From Methylocystis sp. ATCC 49242 (GTDB lineage Bacteria; Pseudomonadota; Alphaproteobacteria; Rhizobiales; Beijerinckiaceae), in contig NZ_KE124774.1 in assembly GCF_000188155.2 (NCBI RefSeq), positions 3,168,356 to 3,232,355 of the forward strand: a DNA stretch of 64,000 bases, given 5' to 3'. The position numbers and the translations under genes are program-made. Below the pieces are notes generated by a model. It was not told where the DNA came from. It ran no database searches and saw only the letters and a list, made by a program, of their open reading frames with translations. Positions 24,130 to 33,794 of this stretch are shown here, piece after piece. Position 1 is the stretch's first letter. Each line of letters begins with the position of its first letter.

Positions 24130-24213
24130 ATGGCAAAGACCCAGATCCTCGATCTCGTCGCCGTCCTCGCCGCCTTCGCCTTCGCCAGCGCCGTCATCAT
24201 CAGCGCCTGGTGA
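24130..24213 (+). CDS. Possible 27-residue single-pass membrane peptide
   Basis: Open frame encoding a 27-residue peptide with a short polar start (MAKTQ) and one hydrophobic helix (VAVLAAFAFASAVIISAW). An AGGAG ribosome site lies 8 bp upstream. It sits between the divergent tetR and convergent yebC genes. Too short for standard prediction. The ribosome site and clean hydrophobic profile support it, but there is no homology evidence. Confidence 0.45.
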   Translation: MAKTQILDLVAVLAAFAFASAVIISAW

Positions 24214-24218
24214 GAGAA

Positions 24219-24965
24219 TCAGCCGGCGAGCTTGGCCATCAGCGCGTCGGAAATTTCGAAATTGGCGTAGACGTTCTGCACGTCGTCATTGTCCTCGAGC
24301 GCGCCGACGAGCTTGAGAATTTTTTCGCCCGCCTCGTCGTCGACCTTGATCGTGTTCTGCGGCCGCCAGACGAGCGCCGCCTTGCGCGGCTCGCCGAATT
24401 TCTCTTCCAGAGCCTTGGCGACGTCGCGCAGGGACTCGACGGAAGTGATGATTTCATGGGCTTCGTCGGTGGTGGAGACGTCGTCCGCGCCGGCCTCGAT
24501 GGCCGCTTCCATCATTGCGTCCTCGGAGGCGACCTTCTTGTCGAATTCGACGAGGCCCACGCGGTCGAACATGAACGAGACCGCGCCCGTCTCGGCGAGC
24601 GATCCGCCGGCCTTGGTGAAATAGGAGCGCACTTCGCCGGCCGTGCGGTTGCGGTTGTCGGTCAGCGCCTCGATGATGACCGCGACGCCGCCGGGGGCGT
24701 AGCCCTCGTAGCGCACCTCGTCGTAGTTCTCCGAGTCGGCGCCCGACGCCTTCTTGATCGCGCGGTCTATATTGTCCTTGGGCATGTTCTCGGCCTTGGC
24801 GGCGAGAACAGCGGCGCGCAGGCGGGCGTTCATGTTGGGGTCGGGCAGGCCCGCCTTGGCGGCGACGGTGATTTCGCGGGCGAGCTTGGAGAAGAGCTTG
24901 GAGCGGATCGCGTCCTGCTTGCCCTTCTTGTGCATGATGTTCTTGAACTGACTGTGCCCGGCCAT
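24219..24965 (-). CDS. YebC/PmpR-family DNA-binding or translation-associated regulator
   Basis: A 248-residue cytoplasmic protein with the unmistakable YebC start [18 protein letters not shown] (AGHSQF and NIMHRK-type block). It also has [18 protein letters not shown] and [12 protein letters not shown]. Members act as transcriptional regulators or relieve ribosome stalling at proline stretches. Single gene, divergent from the LOG-family gene. Confidence 0.95.
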   Translation of the reverse strand: MAGHSQFKNIMHKKGKQDAIRSKLFSKLAREITVAAKAGLPDPNMNARLRAAVLAAKAENMPKDNIDRAIKKASGADSENYDEVRYEGYAPGGVAVIIEALTDNRNRTAGEVRSYFTKAGGSLAETGAVSFMFDRVGLVEFDKKVASEDAMMEAAIEAGADDVSTTDEAHEIITSVESLRDVAKALEEKFGEPRKAALVWRPQNTIKVDDEAGEKILKLVGALEDNDDVQNVYANFEISDALMAKLAG

Positions 24966-25066
24966 CTCGCTTCGCCCTATGTCCTCTCGAATTCGCCCCG
25001 AAGGCTTTCCGGCGCGTCATATACGCCGGGGCGGAACGGAAATAAAGAAAAGGACCACATTCTTCC

Positions 25067-26032
25067 ATGAGCGCAGAAAACGATACGTCCGCCCGGAGCC
25101 GATGCGTCCCCGAGCCGCCCGACCCCGTCGAGCGGAGAACGCCGCTGCCGGGAACCCGGCCAAAGCCGGATCACGAGGATCCCGCCGCCTCGGAGCGGGT
25201 GCGGGCGATCATTGAAAACCCCGCCTATCGCGAGGCGGATTCCGACGTCGATTTTCTCAACGCCGACAGGGCGCGCGGCCCGCGTCTCCAGCTCGACTAT
25301 CTCAAGCCCCAGACGATCATGGAGCGCGAGGGGCTGACCGACGCCATCGTGGTCTTCGGCTCGACCCGGCTCAGGGAGCCGAGCGCCGCGCGCATGCGCG
25401 TCCTGGAGGCGCGCGAGGCCTGCAAGGTCGCGCCCGACGACCCCGCGGCCCGCGAGAGGCTGGCCGTCGAGGAGCGCCTTCTCGAAAAGGCGCGCTATTA
25501 CGACGTCGCGCGGGAGTTCGGAGCGCTCGTCGGCGCCGCCTGCGACTGCGGCGCGGGACGTCGGATCGCCATCGTCACCGGCGGCGGCCCCGGGGCGATG
25601 GAGGCGGCCAATCGCGGGGCCTTCGACGTCGGCGCGCCCTCGGTGGGGTTGAATATCGCCCTGCCGCGCGAGCAGTTCCCCAACCCGTATGTCACGCCGG
25701 GCCTGTGCTTCCGTTTTCACTATTTCGCGATGCGAAAGCTGCATTTCCTGCTGCGGGCGCGTGCGCTCGTCGCCTTTCCCGGCGGCTATGGCACCTTCGA
25801 CGAATTGTTCGAGACGCTGACGCTGGTGCAGACGCGCAAGATCGCGCCGCTTCCGGTCGTGCTCGTCGGCGAGGCCTTCTGGCGGCGCGCCTTCGACGTC
25901 GACTTCCTCGTCGACGAAGGCGTCATCGATCCGGAGGATCGCGACCTTTTCTGGTACGCGGAGACGGCGTCACAGATATGGGAAGGCGTTCTGAGCTGGT
26001 GCGAAAAGGCCGGCGAGCCCCTGATCTGTTGA
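25067..26032 (+). CDS. LOG-family protein (nucleotide 5'-monophosphate phosphoribohydrolase-like)
   Basis: A 321-residue Rossmann-like protein with the family signatures GGGPGAMEA (172-180) and PGGYGTFDE (238-246). Family members hydrolyse nucleotide or cytokinin monophosphates; many are misnamed lysine decarboxylases. This is the long form with an ~80-residue charged N-terminal extension and an extra helical insertion around 110-145. It stands alone. Substrate not determinable. Confidence 0.88.
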   Translation: MSAENDTSARSRCVPEPPDPVERRTPLPGTRPKPDHEDPAASERVRAIIENPAYREADSDVDFLNADRARGPRLQLDYLKPQTIMEREGLTDAIVVFGSTRLREPSAARMRVLEAREACKVAPDDPAARERLAVEERLLEKARYYDVAREFGALVGAACDCGAGRRIAIVTGGGPGAMEAANRGAFDVGAPSVGLNIALPREQFPNPYVTPGLCFRFHYFAMRKLHFLLRARALVAFPGGYGTFDELFETLTLVQTRKIAPLPVVLVGEAFWRRAFDVDFLVDEGVIDPEDRDLFWYAETASQIWEGVLSWCEKAGEPLIC

Positions 26033-26205
26033 GAAATTCACAAGCTATGCTTCGATCGTCACAGCGCTTTTGCCGCTCTGCGACAATATTCCCCGCCTGC
26101 GCCATTGAGAGTCTTCCGGGCGCCCCCTATCTTTTCAGCGGTGGCGCCGCGCCGCTCGAGTTTTCATGCGGAGGATTCGAAATGAGTTCGGAAGGAGAAT
26201 CGAAA

Positions 26206-26547
26206 ATGAGTTGGTTTAAAGCGATCGCCGGCGGCGTGATCGGCGCCGAGGCTCTTAGCCTCATCAAGGAATATGTCGAGAAGCAGGGCGGCCTCGACGC
26301 CGTCGTCAAGAATTTTCAGGACGGAGGCTTCAAGCGCCAGGTCGACTCCTGGGTCTCCACCGGCAAGAATGAGGCGATCAACGCCATCGAGGTCGGACAG
26401 GCCGTCGGCGTCGAAAAACTGAAGAAACTCGCGGAAGCCACTGGCGTCGATTACGACAAGGCGCGCGATCTCCTCGCCGAATATCTGCCGATCGCGATCG
26501 ACAAGTCGACGCCCGAGGGCAAGCTGCCGCCGAAGGATCAGGCGTAA
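26206..26547 (+). CDS. YidB/DUF937-like small protein
   Basis: A 113-residue protein from the ATG at 26206 (MSWFKAIAGG). A Gly/Ala-rich N-terminal helix precedes a YidB-like region: GGLDAVVKNFQDGGFKRQVDSWVSTG and a C-terminal LLAEYLPIAIDKSTPEGKLP. Two in-frame ATGs, at 26182 and 26206, each have their own GGAG-type ribosome site in a near-duplicated stretch, so a 121-residue form is also possible. Function unknown in the family. A terminator follows. Confidence 0.8.
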   Translation: MSWFKAIAGGVIGAEALSLIKEYVEKQGGLDAVVKNFQDGGFKRQVDSWVSTGKNEAINAIEVGQAVGVEKLKKLAEATGVDYDKARDLLAEYLPIAIDKSTPEGKLPPKDQA

Positions 26548-26597
26548 ACCGCCGGTCATATTTTAATTCGGGTAGCGTTTGCGTAGCTATGTCCTGG

Positions 26598-26625
26598 CCG
26601 CCGGTCCGTGATTTCGGGCCGGCGG
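26598..26625 (+). terminator. Hairpin terminator after the YidB-like gene
   Basis: A 10-bp stem with one G-T pair (26598-26607 with 26616-26625, 8-nt loop) is followed by a T-rich stretch TCTTCGTCTTTG. It lies 50 bp after the stop codon. Confidence 0.65.
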
Positions 26626-26831
26626 TCTTCGTCTTTGAGGGCGGGACATCGTCGCGGACGCCCTTGCCACCGCTGCGACGATTTTGTAAGGCCGGTGGCG
26701 CGCCGGGGCTCGGCGAGGCTTTCGGGCCCGAGCGGCCAAGGCGCGCATCGCGAAAATAAATTCGTAGCGCTTCAACCGCCCGCATTGCGCAAGACCGGCG
26801 TATGTATGCGCGCATTCGACAAGGACGATAG

Positions 26832-27818
<987 letters not shown>

Positions 27819-27836
27819 TTTCGACAGGGCGCGGCG

Positions 27837-28820
27837 ATGGCGGCCTTCCAGAGCATTCTCGTGACGGGCGGCTCCGGCTTCGTGGGCTCCCACATGTCCG
27901 CGGCTCTGGCTGAAGCCTATCCGCAGGCCGCCCGGGCAATGCTGATGCGTCCCGGCGAGAGCGGCGGACATCCGGCCTTCGAGACCTTCACGGCCGATCT
28001 CCTCGATGAAGCCGCTCTCGACCGGCTGGTCGAGAAAAGGCGGCCGGACCTTGTGGTCCATCTCGCCGGACAGGCCTCGATCACGGAAGCCGCCAAATCC
28101 GCCGAACAGACCTGGCGGGTGAATTTTCACGGCTCTTTCGCGCTGGGAGCGGCGGTGGCGCGCTATGCGCCGCAGGCGGTCTTTCTCTTCGCCTCCACCG
28201 CGCAGGTCTATGGCGCGAGCTTTCGCGAGGGCGTGCTGACGGAAGAAGCGCCGCTGCGGCCGCTCGACGTCTACGCCCGTTCGAAAGTCGCCGCGGAGGG
28301 CGCGCTCGCCGACGTGCTGGGGAAGGATGCTCGGCTGATCGTCGTGCGTCCGGTCAATCATTCGGGCCCCGGCCAGCGCAACCGGAGTTTCGTCCTGGCC
28401 TCCTTCGCGGCGCAGATCGCCGCGATCGAGGCCGGGCGGGCCGAACCGCGCCTCAGGGTCGGCGATCTCTCCAAGGCGCGGGACTTTCTCGACGTGCGCG
28501 ACGTGATCGACGCCTATATGCGGCTGATCGCGGCCGCGGGCGATCTGCCCGACCGCGCGTCGGTCTTCAACGTCGCCTCGGGCCAGCCGCGCAGCATCGC
28601 GTCGCTGCTCGACGTGTTGCGGGCGCGGGCGCGCAAGCCTTTCGAGGTCGAGGTCGAAGAGCAGTTGCTGCGCCCGTCGGCGATCGACATTCCCAGCGTC
28701 GCCTGCGACGCCTCTAAGCTGCGCGCGGCGACCGGCTGGAGCCCGCAGCATCCGCTCGAAGAAATGGCGCAGGCGCTGCTCGACCAATGGCGTGCGGCGC
28801 AGGCGAGCGGCCGCGCATGA
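27837..28820 (+). CDS. NAD-dependent epimerase/reductase, probably GDP-6-deoxy-D-mannose reductase (Rmd-like)
   Basis: A 327-residue extended-SDR protein with the GGSGFVGSHM nucleotide-binding motif and a YARSK catalytic motif at about 141-145. Position directly after gmd suggests it reduces GDP-4-keto-6-deoxymannose to GDP-D-rhamnose. A GDP-fucose synthase-type epimerase-reductase cannot be excluded. Its last 4 bp overlap the start of the glycosyltransferase (ATGA). Confidence 0.82.
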   Translation: MAAFQSILVTGGSGFVGSHMSAALAEAYPQAARAMLMRPGESGGHPAFETFTADLLDEAALDRLVEKRRPDLVVHLAGQASITEAAKSAEQTWRVNFHGSFALGAAVARYAPQAVFLFASTAQVYGASFREGVLTEEAPLRPLDVYARSKVAAEGALADVLGKDARLIVVRPVNHSGPGQRNRSFVLASFAAQIAAIEAGRAEPRLRVGDLSKARDFLDVRDVIDAYMRLIAAAGDLPDRASVFNVASGQPRSIASLLDVLRARARKPFEVEVEEQLLRPSAIDIPSVACDASKLRAATGWSPQHPLEEMAQALLDQWRAAQASGRA

Positions 28821-30238
28821 GCGGCGAGGATCCGTCCGCTAGGGAGGCCGAGCGCGAACGAATCCGTCTGCTCGAATTCCAGCTCGACTATCTGCGCGCG
28901 GAACTGCTGCATCTGACGCATGAGCGCTACCGGATGATCTATTCGGTCTCCGGCCATGTCTATCGCTTCCTTCGCCCGATCGAACAGCGGATCGCGGACG
29001 CCGCCGCGGCGCTATTTGCGAAATTTCGCCCAAGTCGCGCCGACGCGCCGGCTCCCGTCGAGGCGCCGCCCCCGCCGATCGCGGCCCTGCGCCTGCCGGC
29101 GCGCCGTCTCCTCATCGACGTGACGGGCACGATCAAGCGCGACGCCGGCACCGGCATTCAGCGCGTGGTGAAGGAGGTCGTGCGCGCTTGTCACGGCGGC
29201 GCGCGTTTCGAGATCCCGGCCTTCGCCGTCCGCTGCGAGAACGGCAGGCTCTACACCGCCAACGCCTTCACCGCGTCGCTCGGGGGCGGGGAGACGGGGC
29301 CCGACACGGAAGTCGACGTCGCGCCCGGCGACCGCTTTCTCATGCTCTCCGACAGCTGGAACGCCTTCGAGGAGCTTGCGCCGGTCTTCGGGCGCATCCG
29401 CGCGCAGGGCGGCGAGATCGTCACCTGCATCTTCGATCTCATCCCCGAGCTTTACCCGCACGCCTGTCACGAAGTGACCGTTCCGCGCTATCGCGCATGG
29501 TTGCGCAAGGCGCTGCTCGAGAGCGACGCCTTTCTCGCCATATCCCGCACGGTCGCCGGAGAACTCGCCGATTTTGTCGTCGAGACGGGCCTGCCGCATC
29601 GCCCCGATCTGAAGATCGGATGGTTTCATTGCGGCGCCGACATCGCTGCGCCTGCAACCGCGACGCCCCGGGAAAAGATCGCCGCCGCCGTCGCGGGAGA
29701 GACGCCCGCCTTTCTCGCGGTCGGCACCCTCGAGCCGCGCAAGGGCCATCGCGTCGCGCTCGCCGCCTTCGACGAACTCTGGGAGCAGGGGGTCGACGCG
29801 AGACTCGTTGTCGTCGGACGGCGCGGCTGGTTCGAGGAGGCGCTGGCCGCCTCCATCGCCGGCCACCCGGAATTCGGCAAGCGGCTGTTCTGGTTCGACG
29901 ACGTCGACGACGGCGAATTGTCCTATCTTTACGATCGCGCCGAAGCGCTCGTCTTCCCCTCCTACGCCGAGGGCTTCGGCCTGCCGATCGTCGAGGCGGC
30001 GCTGCGCGGGCGCATGGTGATCTGCAGCGACATCCCGGTGTTTCGGGAGGTGGGGCGGGAAGGCGCGATCTATTTCCGGGTCAATGACCCGCATGCGCTC
30101 GCGCGCGCGATCCGCGGCGTTCTCGCCGGCGATCTTTCGGCCGATCCCGGCCGCGCGCTCGGCGCATCCTGGGGCGAGGCGGCGCGGCGCATTGTCGAGG
30201 TCGTGGCGCATGAGGACTGGCTGCGGCGCCTTCCGTGA
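28817..30238 (+). CDS. GT4-family glycosyltransferase with N-terminal coiled-coil extension
   Basis: A 473-residue glycosyltransferase. The first ~75 residues are charged and coiled-coil-like (LLEFQLDYLRAELLHLTHERYR). The GT-B core follows, with RLLIDVTGTIKRDAGTGIQRVV in the acceptor domain and the donor-domain blocks VGTLEPRKGH, VVVGRRGWFEE and FPSYAEGFGLPIVEA (E-x7-E motif). It probably transfers rhamnose or mannose from the GDP sugar made by its neighbours onto an envelope polysaccharide. The ATG overlaps the previous stop by 4 bp. Confidence 0.85.
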   Translation: MSGEDPSAREAERERIRLLEFQLDYLRAELLHLTHERYRMIYSVSGHVYRFLRPIEQRIADAAAALFAKFRPSRADAPAPVEAPPPPIAALRLPARRLLIDVTGTIKRDAGTGIQRVVKEVVRACHGGARFEIPAFAVRCENGRLYTANAFTASLGGGETGPDTEVDVAPGDRFLMLSDSWNAFEELAPVFGRIRAQGGEIVTCIFDLIPELYPHACHEVTVPRYRAWLRKALLESDAFLAISRTVAGELADFVVETGLPHRPDLKIGWFHCGADIAAPATATPREKIAAAVAGETPAFLAVGTLEPRKGHRVALAAFDELWEQGVDARLVVVGRRGWFEEALAASIAGHPEFGKRLFWFDDVDDGELSYLYDRAEALVFPSYAEGFGLPIVEAALRGRMVICSDIPVFREVGREGAIYFRVNDPHALARAIRGVLAGDLSADPGRALGASWGEAARRIVEVVAHEDWLRRLP

Positions 30239-30425
30239 GCCTTGACCTCCGCTCTGGCCGGCGGCGCGCCGCAACTTGGCGGGTTTCGCTGTTTTCGCCG
30301 CTCGGGAAAGCATGTTAGAGAGGCGTCAATCGGTCGCGCCTTCGGGGCTCTCGGGCTCCGGAGGCTGCGGCTTTTGACTGAAGACGCTCGCGCCGCCCCG
30401 GCGCGCCGATCAAGGGACCGCATTC

Positions 30426-30956
30426 ATGGCGCTCAATATTCCGTTCATCAACGAGCAGACGCCCAAGACATTTTTCAAGATGCTCAATCTGGAGGCGTCG
30501 CAGCTGTCGCTGCCGGAATCGAAGCAGCTGATGCAGGGAATGCTGGTCGCCTATGTGGTGTTGCAGACCGGCGCGCAATTCTTCAGCCATTCGCTGCTGG
30601 TCAGCATCTTCTATGGCGTCGCCAGCGCCGCCTTTCTCTATGGCGCGACCGTCTACCTGCTGCGTTATCTCAAGCAGGAGGAAAAGTTCGTCCGCACGCT
30701 GACGGCGCTCGCCGCCATGGGCGCCGTCGCCGCGCTCGCCTACATCATCCTCCACCTCATCGTCGGCGTCGCGCTCCCGCCGCCGCTGCCGACGGATCGC
30801 CTTGCGCGCTTCCTGCTGTTCCCGATCATCGTCTGGACGGCTTTCATGTACGCGTTCCTCTTCCGCCATGTCGCGCTGCGGCCGATCCCGGCCTTCGTGA
30901 CTGCGGCGCTCTACGTCCTCGTCATCGAGATCGTGCTCTCGGCGATCAAGTTCTGA
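30426..30956 (+). CDS. Multi-pass membrane protein of unknown function
   Basis: A 176-residue protein with a polar N-terminus and about four to five transmembrane helices. A cytoplasmic KQEEKFVRTL linker connects helix 2 to helix 3. A 187-bp non-coding stretch separates it from the glycosyltransferase, so it is probably transcribed separately. A strong terminator follows. I do not recognise a family. Confidence 0.75.
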   Translation: MALNIPFINEQTPKTFFKMLNLEASQLSLPESKQLMQGMLVAYVVLQTGAQFFSHSLLVSIFYGVASAAFLYGATVYLLRYLKQEEKFVRTLTALAAMGAVAALAYIILHLIVGVALPPPLPTDRLARFLLFPIIVWTAFMYAFLFRHVALRPIPAFVTAALYVLVIEIVLSAIKF

Positions 30957-30985
30957 CGCGCCGCAGCGCAAGGGCCCTTGAACGA

Positions 30986-31022
30986 ACCGGCGTCCGCGAC
31001 AACGGGCGCCGGTCTTTTTTTG
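30986..31022 (+). terminator. Rho-independent terminator
   Basis: An 11-bp stem (30986-30996 with 31003-31013, one G-T pair, 6-nt loop) is followed by seven T residues (31015-31021). Classic intrinsic terminator, 29 bp after the membrane-protein stop. Confidence 0.9.
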
Positions 31023-31061
31023 CCTGACGCGCGTACAAATATTGTCTAAAGCGTGGCCATA

Positions 31062-31076
31062 TTAAGCGGGCATTAA
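31062..31076. promoter_or_regulatory. CtrA-type box (TTAA-N7-TTAA) upstream of the outer-membrane protein gene
   Basis: TTAA at 31062-31065 and 31073-31076 are separated by exactly 7 bp, and a third TTAA follows at 31079-31082. It lies 77 bp upstream of the ATG of the outer-membrane barrel protein, a usual distance for a CtrA-controlled promoter. Binding is inference. Confidence 0.5.
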
Positions 31077-31152
31077 GCTTAACAGTTCACTCTTCCTTCA
31101 TTCCCGCGCCGGGCCCCTCGCGACCGGCCGGCGCATAGCAAGGAAGAAGTCC

Positions 31153-31956
31153 ATGGTCCGCCCGTTCTTGCGCGCCCGCGCGACAATTTTCACCGCGATG
31201 GCCGCCGCGCTCGTCGCGTCCGCGGCGCAGGCCGCCGACATGCCGTTCCCGGTCGAGACTCCCACGCCCGTGAACGAGGGTCCGGTGGAATGGGGTTCGA
31301 ACTGGTATCTGCGTGGCCAGGTCGGCGCCGCAGACCACAATATCTCGACCGTCGACGGCATGAGGCTGTCGACGAGCTGGCCGTCGAACTGGACCATCGG
31401 CCTTGGCGGCGGCTACCAGTTCACCAACTGGCTGCGCGCCGATGCGACGGTCGATTATCAGGAGCTGTGGGATCGCAACGGCCTCCAGTTCGGCCAGCCC
31501 TGCGTCGGCATGGATATCTACGGTCCCGGCGGAATCGTGGTGAATGCGCCCTATCCCGCTATCTGCACGCCCGGCGTCAAGAATCGCGCCGAATCGATCT
31601 CCTTCATGGCGAACGCCTATCTGGATCTCGGCAACTGGTGGGGGTTCACGCCTTACGTGGGCGCCGGCGTCGGCGCCAATCTCTTCATCCAGCGGCACAA
31701 TGTGATGTGGTCGCCGGCCTTCTACCCTTACGTCAATTTCGCGCCCGCGACCGGCGTTTCGAGCGATTATCTGCGCTTCGCCTACGCCGGCATGGCGGGC
31801 GTGAGCTACGACATCGATTCGCACTGGAAGATCGACCTCGGCTACCGCTTCATCAATCTCGGTCAGCTGCAGGGCTTCGACATCTACAATCAGCGCATCT
31901 CGCGGGACATGACCAGCCACCAGTTGCGTCTGGGCTTCCGTTACGTGATCGACTGA
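31153..31956 (+). CDS. Outer-membrane beta-barrel protein (Omp25/opacity type)
   Basis: A 267-residue protein: signal peptide to about residue 27 (AAQAA), then an eight-stranded-type barrel with alternating aromatic strands (WYLRGQVGAADHN, IGLGGGYQF, ADATVDYQE, YVGAGVGANLF, IDLGYRFINLG). It ends in LRLGFRYVID, a C-terminal strand suitable for BAM insertion. Two Cys in the loop region (QPCVG and AICTPG) could form a surface disulphide. Function probably structural or adhesive. Confidence 0.85.
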   Translation: MVRPFLRARATIFTAMAAALVASAAQAADMPFPVETPTPVNEGPVEWGSNWYLRGQVGAADHNISTVDGMRLSTSWPSNWTIGLGGGYQFTNWLRADATVDYQELWDRNGLQFGQPCVGMDIYGPGGIVVNAPYPAICTPGVKNRAESISFMANAYLDLGNWWGFTPYVGAGVGANLFIQRHNVMWSPAFYPYVNFAPATGVSSDYLRFAYAGMAGVSYDIDSHWKIDLGYRFINLGQLQGFDIYNQRISRDMTSHQLRLGFRYVID

Positions 31957-32005
31957 CGCGCGCCGCCGCTCTAGGCGCGCCCGCCACGCAATGTTAAACA
32001 ACCGG

Positions 32006-32042
32006 CCGGCCGATCCGTACGTGATCGGCCGGTTTCGTTTTT
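32006..32042 (+). terminator. Rho-independent terminator of the outer-membrane protein gene
   Basis: A 10-bp perfect stem (32006-32015 with 32023-32032, 7-nt loop) is followed by TTTCGTTTTT. It lies 49 bp after the stop. Confidence 0.88.
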
Positions 32043-32075
32043 CGCGCATGCGCCCTTGAACCGGATCGCCGCCTC

Positions 32076-33074
32076 ATGACTTCTCTCGATGTCCTCGGCA
32101 TTGGCAACGCCATCGTCGACACCATTTCCCGCGCCGACGACGACCTCCTCGTCGCCTCGGGCCTCAACAAGGGCTCCATGGCGCTCGTGGACGAGGCGCG
32201 CGCTGCTGCGCTCTATGAAAAGATGGGTCCGACGACGGTCATTTCCGGCGGTTCCGCCGCCAACACCATGGCGGGGCTCGCGAGTCTGGGCGCCAGGGCC
32301 GGGTTCGTCGGGAAGGTGAAGAACGACGACGCCGGCCGCGAGTTCACGCACGACATCCGCAAGGCGGGCGTCGCCTTCGACACGCCGCCGGCGGCCGACG
32401 GCGCCGCAACCGCGCGCTGCCTCATCTTCGTCACGCCCGACGGCCAGCGCACGATGAACACTTTCCTCGGCGCCTGTCAGGCGCTGGCGCCGGAGGACAT
32501 CGACGAGGCGCGCGTCGCCGATGCGAAAGTTCTCTATATGGAAGGCTATCTGTGGGATCCGCCGGGCGCCAAGGAGGCCTTCCTGAAGGCCGCGAAGGTT
32601 TCGCGCGCAAAGGGCCGCAAGGTGGCGCTGACCCTTTCCGACAGCTTCTGCGTCGATCGCTATCGCGGCGAGTTCCTTTCGCTCATCCGCGACCGCGTCG
32701 TCGACATCGTCTTCGCCAATGAGAGCGAATTGCACGCGCTCTACGAGACCGCCGATTTCGAAACGGCGATCGCCGCGCTGCGCGCGGAGAAGGATCTGCT
32801 CGGCGTCGTGACGCGTTCGGAAAAGGGCTGCATCGTCGCCGACAGCGCGAATCTGCTGTCCGCCCCGGCTTTCCCGGTCGAGGAAGTCGTCGACACGACG
32901 GGCGCCGGCGATCTTTTCGCCGCCGGCTTCCTCGCCGGCTACACGCGGGGCCTGCCGCATGAGCGCAGCGCCGCGCTCGGCGCCCTTGCGGCGGCGGAAA
33001 TCATCTCTCATGTTGGCGCGCGCCCGCAGAAGGATCTTCTGCAGCTCGCGCGCGACAATGGCGTTCTGGCTTGA
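32076..33074 (+). CDS. PfkB-family sugar kinase, probably adenosine kinase
   Basis: A 332-residue ribokinase-fold kinase. [16 protein letters not shown] (from about 58) is the substrate and lid region, and DTTGAGD (273-279) carries the catalytic base Asp279 and the anion hole. The overall pattern matches the alphaproteobacterial adenosine-kinase branch (salvage of adenosine, for example from S-adenosylhomocysteine recycling), but other nucleosides or sugars cannot be excluded. The FKBP gene starts 30 bp downstream. Confidence 0.85.
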   Translation: MTSLDVLGIGNAIVDTISRADDDLLVASGLNKGSMALVDEARAAALYEKMGPTTVISGGSAANTMAGLASLGARAGFVGKVKNDDAGREFTHDIRKAGVAFDTPPAADGAATARCLIFVTPDGQRTMNTFLGACQALAPEDIDEARVADAKVLYMEGYLWDPPGAKEAFLKAAKVSRAKGRKVALTLSDSFCVDRYRGEFLSLIRDRVVDIVFANESELHALYETADFETAIAALRAEKDLLGVVTRSEKGCIVADSANLLSAPAFPVEEVVDTTGAGDLFAAGFLAGYTRGLPHERSAALGALAAAEIISHVGARPQKDLLQLARDNGVLA

Positions 33075-33103
33075 GCGATCAGACCAATAATCGGAGGAAA
33101 AGG

Positions 33104-33547
33104 ATGCGTTCTTTCACGAAGACACTGGCGGTCGCGCTCGTCGTCGCCTCGGCCGGACTGGCGCTTGCGCCGACCATGGTCCGCGCCGAACCCGAAACGA
33201 CGCTCACCGCGAGCGGCCTGAAGATCATCGACAACAAGGTTGGAACCGGCGCCGCCGCAAAGTCCGGCCAGACCGTTTCGGTGCATTACACGGGCTGGCT
33301 CTACAATAACGGAGCCAAGGGCAAGAAGTTCGACAGCTCGCGCGATCGCGGCGAGCCTTTCGAGTTTCCGCTCGGCGGCGGGCAGGTCATCGCGGGCTGG
33401 GACGAGGGCGTCGCCGGCATGAAGGTGGGCGGCAAGCGCACGCTCATCATTCCGCCGGAGCTCGGCTATGGCGCGCGCGGCGCAGGCGGCGTGATTCCGC
33501 CGGGCGCGACGCTGATGTTCGACGTCGAACTCGTCGGCGTGAAGTAA
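33104..33547 (+). CDS. FKBP-type peptidyl-prolyl cis-trans isomerase, exported
   Basis: A 147-residue periplasmic folding catalyst. A signal peptide to about residue 30 (MVRAEP junction) precedes a single FKBP domain: [39 protein letters not shown] in outline, [15 protein letters not shown], and [17 protein letters not shown]. The ATG at 33104 with a GGAGG site 8 bp upstream is preferred over an in-frame TTG at 33071. A perfect 12-bp hairpin follows the stop. Confidence 0.93.
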   Translation: MRSFTKTLAVALVVASAGLALAPTMVRAEPETTLTASGLKIIDNKVGTGAAAKSGQTVSVHYTGWLYNNGAKGKKFDSSRDRGEPFEFPLGGGQVIAGWDEGVAGMKVGGKRTLIIPPELGYGARGAGGVIPPGATLMFDVELVGVK

Positions 33548-33555
33548 GAGCCTTC

Positions 33556-33582
33556 GTCAACCGGCTCCCCGAGCCGGTTGAC
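33556..33582 (+). terminator. Hairpin between FKBP and the fluoride riboswitch
   Basis: A 12-bp perfect stem (33556-33567 with 33571-33582, CCC loop) lies 8 bp after the FKBP stop and 31 bp before the riboswitch aptamer. No T-run, but it cleanly separates the two transcription units. Confidence 0.65.
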
Positions 33583-33612
33583 AATGTTCGCTGCGGCTTG
33601 ATTTAATGCAAG

Positions 33613-33685
33613 CAGGCGATGGGGTTCGCCTTGTAACCGCCCTCGGGGCTGATGACTCCTGCATATGTCTGCACGGCGGGAGTCT
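33613..33685 (+). ncRNA. Fluoride riboswitch (crcB motif RNA) leading the cation:proton antiporter
   Basis: Matches the fluoride aptamer layout. P1 is GGCGA/TCGCC (33615-33619 with 33626-33630) closing the loop TGGGGT. An AACC junction leads to the second stem GCCC/GGGC (33639-33642 with 33646-33649), then the invariant CTGATG (33649-33654). ACTCC (33655-33659) pairs with loop GGGGT to make the pseudoknot. Downstream, GACTCC (33654-33659) can instead pair with GGAGTC (33679-33684), forming an expression-platform hairpin exclusive with the pseudoknot. The antiporter ATG is 110 bp further on. A second copy at 39424-39495 shows compensatory changes. Confidence 0.93.
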
Positions 33686-33771
33686 GCATGAAAACGATAA
33701 ACTTTGCCCTTTTGAAATCGACGCTCGCGCCACGCTCTTCTGTCGGACGGGTGAGTAGGACAGAGCTGGCC

Positions 33772-33788
33772 GCCCTCTCGCGGAGGGC
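33772..33788 (+). promoter_or_regulatory. Hairpin hiding the antiporter ribosome-binding site
   Basis: GCCCTC (33772-33777) pairs with GAGGGC (33783-33788) around a 5-nt loop. The 3' arm contains the GGAGG ribosome-binding site of the antiporter (ATG at 33795). This suggests control at translation initiation, possibly linked to the upstream fluoride riboswitch. Confidence 0.55.
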
Positions 33789-33794
33789 TGCGCA

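Noticed and set aside
33603-33689. Possible conserved small peptide on the minus strand (28 residues containing GVISPEGGYK), with a similar reading on the plus strand near 39419-39510
   Set aside because: The two sequences are related because both are reverse complements of the fluoride riboswitch. Substitutions are mostly non-synonymous but preserve RNA pairing on the opposite (transporter) strand, so it is RNA, not a peptide.
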